The position numbers and the translations under genes were made by a program. The notes under the pieces were generated by a model. It was not told the DNA's origin and made no database searches. It worked only from the letters and a program-made list of their open reading frames with translations. From Rutstroemia sp. NJR-2017a BVV2 (Eukaryota; Ascomycota; Leotiomycetes; Helotiales; Rutstroemiaceae): 64,000 nucleotides of DNA. The DNA lies in assembly GCA_002946415.1 (NCBI GenBank), contig NJPS01000032.1, positions 434,001-498,000 on the forward strand, in the 5' to 3' direction. This document shows, in pieces, positions 12,361-23,785 of this stretch (position 1 is its first letter; each line of letters begins with the position of its first letter).

Positions 12361-13697
12361 ATGGGAGCATCAGTATTCGGGGGTCAAGACCTGGCCGTCA
12401 AGTTTGGGTGAGTTATTTATAAGAGTCTTTGGGAATAATGACTAACCTGTCGATACAGCTCTACCCTATGTGGGTTGATCATCCTCACCATCATTCTCGG
12501 CTTGATTAAGCTATCTCTGAACAAGAGAAAGTCAGTACAACACTCACATGGTTGCATGATCGTCTCAGCTAACGCATCAGTAGACTTGAGAAGAATAGGA
12601 AGCTCGAAGAAGCTGCCTTGGCGAACACAGAATCCGAGAAGTTGAACGAAAGGGAGTTGGATGAGGGTGATCTCTTCGGAGTTCGAGCAATCGAACGAGG
12701 TTACTTCGGAGGCGTAGCACAGTCAAGATGCAATTCTCCAGCTCAATCAATGTTCGGACCTACTCCTTCGACCAGTGTTCTCGATCTATCCGCCCCAGAC
12801 CCAAACAAGGTCGTCCCCAGCCGCACCCCATCCCCCGAAGCCGGCACCTTGAACTTCCCTCCAACAGACCGTCCATCAAGCGAAAGCAGCCGAACCAAAC
12901 CCAAACACAAGCCTTCACCACTCAAACTCGGACCTACTGAGAGCACAGCCAGAACCCACCAACCAACGGCCTCCACCAGCACCCTCAGTGTTCCCTCGAA
13001 CCGACCCTCTCTCTCCGAATCCCCCGTTATCCGCCCCAACTCCGATCTCTCCATCTCCCCCATCTCAGGCGACCTCCAACAAAACTACCTCTTCGTCCCC
13101 GCCGGCTCCCACGCTACCATCCAATCTCTCGCCGGCTCCGTCGTCAATAGCGCCGAGCCCTCTCCCAACACCAACTCCAACCCCACCCTTACCAAAACCC
13201 CCACCCCACCCCCCGCCACCTACGTCCCCAACACCCTCCCACCCCGCAGCTCCTCACCCCCCCGCACCACCTCCCCCCAAATCCCCGTCCCCCCTCTCCC
13301 CTCCCCCTACTTCCCCGACTCCACCATCACCATCCAAGGCCACGAGCACCAAATCCAAGTCTACCAAACCTACTCCCCCACCAACCCCACCTCCACCTCT
13401 TCCCACCAGCACAAAACCTCCGCCACCTCCGTCTACTCCTCCGTATCGAGCTCCAGCTCCGCAAACCGCAAATCCATCGCAAGAACCCAGGACTCCGTCA
13501 GACATGCGCATAAGAAATCTTCGACTTCGTCGATCAGAGACGCGCACACAAGTGGGAGCGAGAGGGAAAGAGATCACCTGCACTACGATCCTACGGCGAG
13601 GAGTCCTGTGACGGGGAAAGTGCAGGGGAGGGCTGTGGATTTCGATCACAGGAGGGAGAGCCCGTTTGGGGGTCCGGGCGCGGATGATTTGGTTTGA
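12361..13697 (+). CDS. Single-pass membrane protein with long Pro/Ser/Thr-rich cytosolic tail, unknown function
   Basis: Exons are 12361-12407, 12459-12530 and 12581-13697 (411 aa). Both introns have GTNNGT donors and CTAAC branch points, and the phases fit. The start is a short N-terminus (MGASVFGGQDLAVKFG) without a cleavable signal. One strongly hydrophobic helix follows at residues 17-37 (LCGLIILTIILGLIKL) and then a basic stop-transfer region (NKRNRLEKNRK). The rest is low-complexity, Pro/Ser/Thr-rich and probably disordered, apart from a more ordered stretch around residues 55-80 that includes VRAIERGYFGG. It is likely a type III or tail-out membrane protein with the long tail in the cytosol, given the positive-inside pattern. 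I recognise no family with a known role. A 207-codon overlapping frame at 12988-13611 is a composition shadow of the proline-rich region. Confidence 0.82.
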
Positions 13698-14432
13698 GGG
13701 GTGGATGTTTGTGTGAGAGTGGAGGATTGAGAGCAAGGAAGGAAGGAAGTAGGGAGGAAAGACAATTACTTAATTAATCACCAATGGGTGGAGGGAGGGA
13801 GGCATGCATGCATGCATGCACGAAAGTTCCAGGCGTTCTTAGGGGAAAATAGCAAAATCTGGCGGATACCGTCGAGCGGCCTCTCTGGCACATTTCCTTT
13901 TATTTGTCGAGCGATGTATATTATGACGAAAGAGGAAGATAGTATATAGTACAGTACAGTATAGTACATAGATGGTACAACAGTAAAGTAATAAATTAAG
14001 TAAAATCTATCAGAGCAAGTTTGCACAATGAAGTTCAGTTTGAATGAGTTGATCGAAATGGAGAGGTTTGATGGAATAAAGTGAGCAGTTCGCGCGGCAT
14101 ACATAATCTATCTAATGGCATGACAAGACCTATCTACGGATGAAGAAACTTTCATACAAGTAAGAAGCGAGCGCGGTTTTGATTCTTTACAGACATATAT
14201 ACATGCATGTATTATCAAGCTTGTCTATATATATCATTCATCCATGTGCTCGTAAAATGCTCAGTCTTGTTCTTTATCATGTCATCCACATGACCCGTCC
14301 CCTTCATCCGTCCTTCATGTATCTCTAGGAATAAGGATCTATGCCGCGTGTATCTTATAGACCAGACCATGTTCTTCGCATACACCCTTCCTTGAGTGTC
14401 TGTCTCACCAATTCATACCCATAGGGAGGCCT
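13698..14432. other. Convergent 3' intergenic region with (GCAT)n microsatellite
   Basis: It lies between the 3' ends of the membrane-protein gene and cul4. It holds a GCATGCAT microsatellite at 13802-13820 and AT-rich sequence at 13915-14250, probably 3' UTRs. No gene is seen. Confidence 0.6.
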
Positions 14433-17174
14433 CTATGCCATGTATGAGTACATACCATCCTCTCTCTCGATATAATCCTTCTCGATTAATTCTGCTTCAG
14501 GTTAGCAAATCATTTTCTTCTTCTGCACAGAACACAATGCATCCATCCAGCAGCAAACAAACAGCGAAAGAGAAACTCACTCTCAATATTCTTCTTAATC
14601 TCCGCGGGCTCTACGGCACCCCTCGCCTTCGTCTGATTAATAACCTCCGCCACCAAATTCTGATGCGTCATCTTCTTCCTACTCTTCATAATCCTCACAA
14701 TCGCCGCTTGGGTCTCATACTGTCTGTCCTGGGCGACTCTCTCATGCGTCTCCTTATTTTCCTCCTTCGTCTCCTTGAGCTGGATCTGGTTGATCTTGAT
14801 CCTGACTTTCGGGTCCGTGAAGTTGAGATTCACGGTAAATGTATCCGTGTGGTTGATATCGCGGCCCTTGGGGTGCTTGGTTAGGACGCGGACTTTCCCG
14901 CACGCGAGCGATTGCAGCGTGCGTTCGAGCTCGGCGTCGGGGAGGGCGGTGGCAGTGGAGATGTCGTTGTAGGAGAGGTGGCCGGCGGGGTCGGAAAGGT
15001 CGTTGAAGAGGACGAGGACGATCGCTTGGAAGGCACTGACGAGGAGTTCTTTGGTGCCTTTGTTGAAGGTGGCGCGGACGACGCTATGCGCGAGAGAATG
15101 TTTCCATGTTAACCTACGGCCGGTGTGTTTGTGTATGTAGTGACGGTCATACTTTTCGATATGCTTCGCCACTTCGGAAGGAAGGTTGACTTTGATGTCG
15201 GGGTATGTTGGCCAAGCGGAGGCTGACAGGACGTTAACTTGAAGGTCCAAGGTGGTTTTGCTGGTGTTGCTGAGCGATTGCTTGTAGGAGATCATTTCAT
15301 CTCGTGCAATCTCTTGGTCTTTGAACATTTGTTCAAGATTATGAGTAAAGCTGTTACCGCATTCGACTCTTAGCTTCGTAAGCATGTTTCTCTCCGCATC
15401 CTGACTTGCGCTTCGCGCCATCAGTAGCCGTCTTGCTAGGTCCTTCTTGTAAAATGCTTCAAACACATCCTTTCCTTCAATGAAACGGAAAAGTTCGAGG
15501 CCTTGATCCAACTGACGGTCCAATTCGGCATCCTCATCACCAGTACTTGCTAAACCTTTCCTCTCAGCTTCAGTTCGATCAGTAGCATCGGAAATCAATG
15601 ATCGTGGCACAGCTTTGAGGCCACCACGAAGTAATAAATCAATGTACTTCGCAATCATCTCTCCAACCTTTGATGTCCCCGAACCCCAAGCTTGGGCAAT
15701 CTGGCGATCATTAATGAATCTTCCGAACGCATCACGTAGACAATGCGTGAACTGTTCATCCTTGTTAAACGCATCACGAATGATGGTATCCAACGTCCGT
15801 TTTAACTCGAGTAAGCGCACAACCATTTCATCTCCTCTCTCCTTATCCATAGCAATGCCAGACCCAACAGTTTTTATATAATTCTCGAACGGCTTCTTGA
15901 GCTTCGCTTGAATTTTTGATAAACTCAGGAGCTGATATAAGGACTTCAAAGATGCCACAGCATTCGCATCCAAGAGCTTGGAAACAGCTATTGGCTCAAG
16001 TAGAACATTCGAACGCTTGTTGATCAATATCTCATGCGCAGTATCGAGTAAAGTTCTCTTTGTGACGCTATCAAAATTGTACATATCGCATCTATTGGTC
16101 TCTCGTTGTAACAAAGTATCACAGGCACTTATGTAATCTCTCAGTGGCGAGGAGCTCCTATCGGATGCGAATTGCTCTAAGTAGTCCGCAGACATAGATT
16201 GGAAGCTGCTTTCGAATAAAGAGGAATATATCCCTAGAATATGAAGCGTGGCGATCGAAGCGCGAAGTAGTACCGGATCGAAGCTATCCAAACCCTCCCT
16301 ATCACACTTAACAAGGTCACAGATACCGGATATAGTCTGAGACCCCAGGTTGCTGATGTTCTTCCCATCTTTGAAGATTATCTCGCGGAATTGTTTTATG
16401 CCCATATCTTCTAACTGCGGTAGGTCCTTCGAATTTAATAGGTATGATCTATCGAGATAGCAGAAAATGGATCTCATGAGCACCTATGCCCCAAGTCAGT
16501 AATTGTTTCTCACAAACCTTCCATCTTAGAAATACCAGTTGATCCTTCCATAACCCCCACACTCTCTGCACCGTCCGCAGTGTATCAACCGCATTGGAAC
16601 CTGCTTGTTTCTTAATCTGTGGCAGAAGCTCATCTTTGATATGCGCTTGACATCGCCTCTCCAGGTGTGCATACAGCTCTTGTGACCTTCCACGCCGACA
16701 TGTCGCTTCAACTCCACGGCATAAAACCTCTAAGGGTGCTATCGGCTGCTTGTTCGCGAAGACAGACGTCAGAGCATCATCCAGTTCCTTCCCTGTCTTC
16801 TCATAGTATTTTTCGGCGTCGTTGCGAGAGGTTGTCCTAAGGTTCTTTATCACCAATCTCTTTGCCCCAGTATGTGGTTGAAAATTCGAAGGCCTTAAAT
16901 CAATTACTTGTGTGCGGGACATCGCCGTTGTCTTGGTAGGATTTGGTCTTGACCCGAGGTTCCCAGAAAATGGTGACGTTTTCAACTTCTTTGATAGATT
17001 GCTTTCCGATGAGAGTTGATCGGCTCTGTACGCGTCTGAGGCGTCGGCAGTATTGGTGGATGCGCTCTGTGTTTCGTGAAGCCTTCGTTTGGATTGAGAT
17101 CTGGAGGAAGCGGAAGAGTCAAATACTTGATCTTGTGGAGGACGCATTGAATTGGACAACTTCGTGGGTAACAA
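14433..17174 (-). CDS. cul4: Cullin-4, scaffold of the CRL4 ubiquitin ligase
   Basis: Exons on the minus strand are 17174-16536, 16483-14581 and 14491-14433 (866 aa; a second in-frame ATG at 17147 would give 857). After a disordered Ser/Lys-rich N-terminus (about 1-85), the cullin repeats start with RLVIKNLR. The segment MRSIFCYLDRSYLL and the following PQLEDMGIKQFR match cullin-4 better than cullin-1 or -3. The cullin-homology region includes GKDVFEAFYKKDLARRLL. The C-terminal winged-helix part carries AAIVRIMKSRKK, with the expected neddylation lysine at about K813, and ends EREDGMYSYMA. In cells Cul4 joins Rbx1 and Ddb1-DCAF adaptors and acts in replication licensing, repair and heterochromatin. 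Intron 1 (52 nt, GTATTT donor) was chosen over a 34-nt alternative because it restores the spacing of the family. The last exon is only 59 nt. Confidence 0.95.
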
Positions 17175-17836
17175 ATGATGTGGTTTCGATGTTCAAGCTT
17201 GTGATTGAGGGGATGATTTTAGTGGCCGAAAGACCGGGCACCTGCTGAATGGGCTCTTTATCGATTATGCTGTACCTATGCTGCGATAGCAATACGCGTC
17301 GGATCACAGCATTAACGTCGATAAGAGTAATTCCCTAGATACGCTGCTTTTGCGTTCTTTGCGGATCAATATTTTCTTGGATATTTAGTGCTCCGAAAGC
17401 TTTACGGAGCTGGCTTGCCATATTTCCTATTTGATGACGCGAACCCGTACCCGGTAAGAATATCGGGATCCAGGAAAGCCGATAAAGATAAGGCCGCCAC
17501 GGCCGCCTCGGAGTTAAAGTTACCGACGAGACACATCACTTCGTCCTAGAATGCAATGATGGCTGGGATGGATGGTAGAATTACACTTCCTTTTGCTTGA
17601 GCTTTATATTTCTACCTTTGATCTGCCCCGGTTGAGAATCATCTCAAGATGTATCGCCTCTGTCTCCTCGATTACAAATAAAACAACATGATGGTCATTG
17701 ATCTTTGCAGTATATGTGAGGTGCTGCATATTGCAGCAACTAGCCTAGCTTAATTCTACCCTTTTATCCATTCCCCTTTCCGTTTTTTATTCATGTTAGT
17801 CCAATATACAAGTTATCCAGTCAAAATTCACTTCCT
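17175..17836. promoter_or_regulatory. Intergenic: nup192 3' end and cul4 promoter
   Basis: It is 662 bp between two minus-strand genes. A near-perfect palindrome at 17390-17410 (GCTCCG ... CGGAGC, containing CCG-N9-CGG) could be a Zn2Cys6-factor site upstream of cul4. No coding frame is supported. Confidence 0.45.
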
Positions 17837-20800
17837 TTAAGTGAAGGATTTCAAAGACGGGCGCTTATGAGTGGTCTTCTCTTCAAACTAGAGATTCATG
17901 TTAGTCTGGTTTCGATGGTAGGAAGGCTTTTGTAAACTTACATCGACGAAATCAGTGATCGTCATGAGCAGCATGAATGAGTCAGCTATGTCGTCGATGC
18001 TTTCCTCTGCTGCCGTGTTTCCTGTCCCAAGTCCTGCAGACCTTTTCAGCACCGCGAGGATAGATGCTCTGTTATCCGCTAGGAACTTCCGTCCTTGTTG
18101 AAGTGTTTGCTCATTATTCAAACCTCGACTGATGAGCGTAGAACATATAACTCTCAGAATAGCGGCGAGTAGACTGTAATGTCTGCTTACTGCTTCTGGG
18201 TTATTGACATCTAGGAGGTGTTAGTTTACACACACGGACGGATCTTGAGGATGAGTAATTACCAATATCCAGATCAGGATCCACCGAGAATAGCCCCGAA
18301 TTACGAATGGAGTGGAAGAGACCGGAATTTAGCACGGCAGTGGCTCCAGCTCGACTTTGTGATATATGAACCAGGAGCGCTAGTCTTGCATAGAAGTCTG
18401 CCAACAGCACAGAAGCATCTAATCACTGTTAGTATACCACCAGATATGAATGTACGGGCCGTTCCCACCTTCGCGTGCAAATTCATCCAAGGCGTTTGCT
18501 AGTTCCTCGATAGAATGTACTAGTATAGTTATGAAATTTAGTCGACTTAAAGACTCGATCATATAGTTCGAATTTTCCTGCTTAGCCATTTTCACCAAAG
18601 CCCCAAGGAGTAGCAAGCCTGCAATCCTACAATTTGGTTCGCCAACGAGCGCATCGTCGCATATTTGGTCAATTAATCGATCACCTGCGAGTTTGATTGT
18701 CTGCGTACTGTGGCGTCTCCGCACACCAGTCATTAAAGGCAGATCGGACCCTCGACCAAGGCGACCCGTGCGACGTGCGCTGTTATTCAAGGTACTAGCA
18801 TCGTCCCGATCAAGGTCACTAAAATTTCCGATATCTGACATTCCTGTCAAATAGCGATAACTGATGGCATAAAATATTTCCTTCAACGGACCGTTTGCGC
18901 CCAAGGCAGTTATTGCTCTGAGAGACAATTCGAATAGATGGAACAGTCTATCGCTCAAATTTTGACCCAAATCGCCGTTCTTGAAAGCATCGGAATTTGG
19001 ATCTAAGCTGAAAAGGAGCGCTTTAGTGAGCCTTGACAGTTCCATCGCTTCTGGGCCGTTTTCAAGGTTGTTTTCCAGTCGAGGAAGAATGATTTGTAAC
19101 GTCTGCAAAACAAAGGTAGTCTTAGTAGTCTCATCGTTGTCCGCAGTTTCAATCATCACCAGGAATAATTGGACCCATGCTTGAAGTGCCTTGAGTCGAG
19201 ACGCTTTGAGACACTTTAACTGATTGTCGATGACGTAAAAATCAATCATGTTTTGAGCCTGGGTGTTGAATGCGGCCATTTCTTGCGGATCATCAAGTCT
19301 CCTGGTGGCCAACAGTTCTTCCCGTCGTAGGACGAGGAGTTCTTCGAGCTTGGGAATGCTGACTGTGGTGGGGAAGTCACCATGCACCTCCAGACAGACA
19401 CGAATGTCTACATCCTTGAAGAATGATAAAGCTGGCAGTCGGAATGACTCTGGCACTGGGATATCCATAAAGTCGAAGAGATCAAAGACGCTGCAATTTG
19501 GTACTTGCTCCCCTTCATCGACAAGTGTTGAGCCATGTAAAGTACTGAAGATTCGCTGCTTCAGCGAAGGCAAATGACTGAGAGCTACTTGACGTAATTC
19601 AGCTGATACGTACTGCAGCACAGCAGCACGTTGATATAAGAACTCTGAGAGACATGAAGCCGAAGAGGTGGTCAAAAATTGTGGAGCTGCGATATGCAGC
19701 CCATTCCAAAGCATGTCCGGTCCAATCAGAGTTTGCTTGATGAACATCTCGAAAAGCGTATTGCTAGAGCGCATCTCTATCATGGTAAGATCTGATGATA
19801 CTGGCGAATACCAGAGCTGTCTGAGCAAGCGGAAGCACTTGTGCTTCAAAGCGACGAGCCATGAGGAAACGCTGTCAACATCATCTTCGATGTGCAAGTC
19901 TACAGCCAAAGTCAAGATCGAGTGGAAGAGCGAAATCTGACGATTGAATGGACTATCCGGGTCAACATCTAACTGATCATTTCGACATTGAAATCCAAGG
20001 AGTAGGTGTGCAATTGTCGTATGACCTTGAGATGCTTCCAAGCAGGATATCAGAAAGTCCAATATATGGACTTTGATGATGTAAGGTACCGATTCTGGGC
20101 CTTCGGTGTCTCCTATTCTGGATTGGATTTCATTGAGAAGTGAGCGCGAGATAGCTTCAGCTGCATTGTTCTCTTCTAAAGCCGCAATGGCCTTGTTGCG
20201 GTCAATCCTTCTGCCGAGGCCAGTATTTGGAACTGGAGCAAGGCGTGGTGACGATGAAAGCTTTTCCAACAACTTCAAAGATGCTATCACTAGTTCAGGG
20301 TGCCCGGAACTGCAGTACAGTCCTAGGTTGGGGATAATGGCTAGATGGTTCAATACGCCATCTTCAAAAGAGGCATAAGCAGCGTTAGGTACCGGGCTGC
20401 GGCGATGGTTGGCTTGACGTTTAATGACAGGTCGTACAATGTCCAGATAAGTAGGTTGAAGATCCATAATCAACGTGACTGCTTGTATACCCTGTAGGAG
20501 GCATCTGACCAGTGGTGTGTCGGGAGCACTATTGGCCACCTCAGTGATGTCTTGATTGATTGCAGCAAATAGTGCAGACATCACACTGGAATTGAACATC
20601 CACTCCATAACTCTGGTGAAAGGGTGTAACAAGACGTAAGTTTGCAAATCGGACGTCTTTATCGCAGTATCGACTGAAACATTGGATTTGTTAGCGAAGA
20701 TTACGAGATCTTCATTGAAAGTTTCCAGACAAGTTGTGATGAATTTGAGACATGTTAACTGTAGCTGCCTTAATTGTGCTGGTTCAGTTACTTCAGTCAT

Positions 20801-23250
20801 CTTCGCACCAAAAACCTGACCCACTGCAAAGTCAACATACGGATCAATTCCGGGCATGCGACTAGAGGCCCCTAGTACTTCAGGGAATGGCAGCCCATCT
20901 CGCAAAACGTCATCTTCCTCATAGGGCGAGACGAGAGCATCGAGCAATCGGATAAATGCATCTGGTTCCTCAAAGCCAGCTCCAAATTTACGCAAGATTG
21001 CTTCAGGCGCGGAAAGAGTCGGAGCAGCTGCACTTCTCTGAGTGCCCGAAGTAGGAGCATAACCTCCCGATATCCAAACGTCGAGCGCTGTCCAAAGATA
21101 CTCTCCTGCTAGTTTGGTTTTGTTACTAAGCAGCGAACGTATCGTCGTGAAAGCACACGCCCGAAAACGAGACGGTATTGAGCTGCTTGCCAATTGAAAG
21201 AGTATATCCGCTAGCTGGAAAGTTGAATGTTGCATTAGGTACTGACGTGCTACTGCACTTTCAGAGCAAAGTCGTGAAATGAGACGGAGGTATGACTCCA
21301 ACATTATATAAGACTCAGGCTCAAGTTCTGCTTGATCTGTGTTTGGTTTCCCGGGCCGATAAGCCTGAACCTGTGGTACCGGTTGATCACGAAGTTTGTT
21401 TGTGAAGTAAGTTAGCTCCTTGAATATCTGGTTCCAAGTGAGGGCATGAGTTCGCTTCATCTTCCCTGACTGAGGGCTTTCATCAAGCAAAAACTCATGA
21501 GCGGCAGTAGCACACTCCTCATCTTCCGAAATAGCTTGTAGCATTTCGCAAAATGCCGAAACGAGGGGAGTTGATGCACGTCGGGATGCCCAATGCATGA
21601 AACCGATCAACACGCCATCTGGAACGTCCCAGAACCCCTCAAGGGCTGCCTTAGGCCGACCTTCAAACGCATAAGAGATAATCACTATGAATCGTTCCAG
21701 ATCTAAATCATGCTCATGCTCATGACTTAATTGACGCTGCTCATCTTCATCTATCCTCAGCTTTCTCAGGATGTCGGGCAGGTTCGTTATAAAGCTTTCG
21801 ATGAATGTTTCCAGTTGCTCCATTAAAGCATCCTGAAAGAAACTTGAGAATGCAACAGAATCGGATAGCAAAGCCGGGGCTTTTCGCTGGAGCCATAATC
21901 TTAGGCCGTGGCGAGACGGTTCATACCAATCGACAGATTTGACGTCAGCAGAAAGTGAAAGTAGGAAATCGAAGGCACCATCTTTCAGTGCTTCAGTAAA
22001 CTGTCGAGAACGCTGTCTAGACTCTAGATTTACGTGTCAGTGGCTCTAGAAATACCGAAAACAGTAGGATATTGACTAACCTTCTTCAAGATTTACACCG
22101 GACGGTAGCCCATCATGTGGCTCTACATACCACCCGCTATACTCTGCCAGCCACCAAGCCCTGAATGCGGCATGGACATAGGCCAGGAGCCAAGGAGTTG
22201 AATCTGTCTTCTCACTGAACTTTTTATCCAATGCTCTGGCATCTTGTATTGTTGCCCCTCCCTCCGGCGAGCCAAACCGTGAGATACAAGCACCCAAAGC
22301 CGGGAAGTAATGGACTACAACAATCTATTAGTATAGAAATAAACCGAATACTATATATATGACATGTAACATGTCACAAAGAGTCCGTCATGGAATACCT
22401 ACCCAGAAGATTGTCGTACTTGTCGGCCTTTTTCAACGCTCCAAGCAGCACCTCAAAATCTCCCTGAATCACATGGTTGGCCTTTACCAGGTAGAGAATA
22501 ATGGTGCCCAGTATTTCATGTTGTTTGACAAGACTTGAACGCTGATACCCCATAATCTCTAGTTGCTCGGGCTGCGATGGCTGTCCCAACACTGATGCGC
22601 TGCTTATTTTATCGGATATCTTCTGAAGTAACTTTTTAATATCACCCATGGCGGATAGACATTTTTGCAGGAAATTTTGGCTGCTCGTAGCATTTTGGGG
22701 CCGAATCAGATCTTTAATGATATGCCCCAAAAAGTCCTTTACATCCTGTTCCAGCGTCTCATCAACATCACCATTGAATTGTAGTATGAGACGTAAACAA
22801 TCTAGCAGTGTTTTCCTGCGCTGGTGGAAACGTATAAGGGAGCACGAAAGAACTGAGCGTCCTGTGGCGTCTGCATCGTCTTGAGCATCGAGAAATATTT
22901 GGGCCGCGTCGATTTCGTCAAGATTCAGTTCGTCTGCCAGTTGAAAGGTGCCTTGCTGAAATTGGTCGTTGATCTCGTATTCCTGTCCGTCCCGAGCAAG
23001 TTTTCCTATAGTTCTGTGGTTAGCTATTGGAATGGGATGCTCCGAATGTGGGAAGTTAAATACCTGTTTGGATGCTCTTGCGACTCTGATCATTTCGTGG
23101 TTTGTGATCAAGAAGGCTACGGAATGCTTCGACATGAGCTTCGAGTTCTGCGGCTAGTCGATCGAGGTTTGAAAGGCGCGAGTCTGATAATGCGAGCAGG
23201 TCCGAATGTAGAGCTTGCAAGCTATCCAAGCTATTCAGTTGTTCCGTCAT
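17837..23250 (-). CDS. nup192: Nucleoporin Nup192 (Nup205 family), inner-ring scaffold of the nuclear pore
   Basis: Seven exons on the minus strand: 23250-23064, 23005-22403, 22314-22081, 22023-18469, 18418-18263, 18210-17942 and 17887-17837. They join in phase to 1684 aa, close to the usual 1650-1750 for fungal Nup192. Diagnostic early segment: FRSLLDHKPRNDQSR followed by GKLARDGQEYEIN, the conserved N-terminal Nup192 signature. The remainder is all-helical superhelix, with EPSRHGLRLWLQRKAPALL and YLMQHSTFQLADILFQLA typical. The C-terminal exons (LLADFYARLALLVHISQSR and NPEAVSRHYSLLAAILRV) match the Nup205/192 tail. The protein bridges Nic96, Nup53 and Nup145N in the inner ring. It shares a 535-bp divergent promoter interval with tel1. 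An apparent stop after the large exon is only intron read-through. Confidence 0.95.
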
Positions 23251-23785
23251 TTTTGAGATGAAAGTACAGGTTCTGGAGCAGGCAAAGAACTGGGGCCAGA
23301 ACTTATCAGATCTTAAGAAAAAATGGCGCTGGCGATTCTACATCCGCAATTCCCAAAAGCTGTATCACAGGTTGTGAAGCGGAGGTTGTTAACCACTTTG
23401 TTGTCGCATAGAAATTTGTTGATGGTGCAAGCGGTGTTTGATTGAAATTTGGAGCTCTTTCATCCACACGAAAATTCGCGTCGCGAATTGTGAACCACCA
23501 AAAAATTGTTGCTGCATATAATCATCTTCAGACTATCCTTCATGGCAAATTTGACGTCTTGAAATTGCGCGGACCTTACGAATGCAAATTGACATACAAA
23601 ATGCTTGATCGTCAATATCGGTTCTCCGTTTCCAATCCCAAGTTATTTATTATAGATGGTCGCAGTAATCTGAGCCATTGAATCGACGCAACGCAACACA
23701 GCACAACGCAACGACAACCACCCCAACCGCAGCTGCTAGGGATGTGTCAAGCATTTAGGCTTGAGACTGTCTAGCTTCATTCGAT
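23251..23785. promoter_or_regulatory. Shared divergent promoter of nup192 and tel1
   Basis: It is a 535-bp gap between the two divergent starts. Close to tel1 it has a CA-rich, pyrimidine-poor leader with repeated ACGCAAC/GCACAACGCAACG units around 23689-23713. No TATA box in a convincing position. Confidence 0.55.

Noticed and set aside
12988..13611. 207-codon Pro/Ser-rich plus-strand frame
   Set aside because: Alternate frame of the C-rich part of the membrane-protein gene; the spliced frame has a helix and correct introns.
14396..14884. 162-codon plus-strand frame over the cul4 3' end
   Set aside because: Opposite strand of conserved cullin coding sequence.
16484..16517. 34-nt intron alternative in cul4
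   Set aside because: Too short for a fungal intron and adds six residues that break cullin spacing; the 52-nt intron 16484-16535 fits.
14433..17174. Assignment as cullin-3
   Set aside because: KNLR start, MRSIFCYLDRSYLL and PQLEDMGIKQF segments match cullin-4, not cullin-3.
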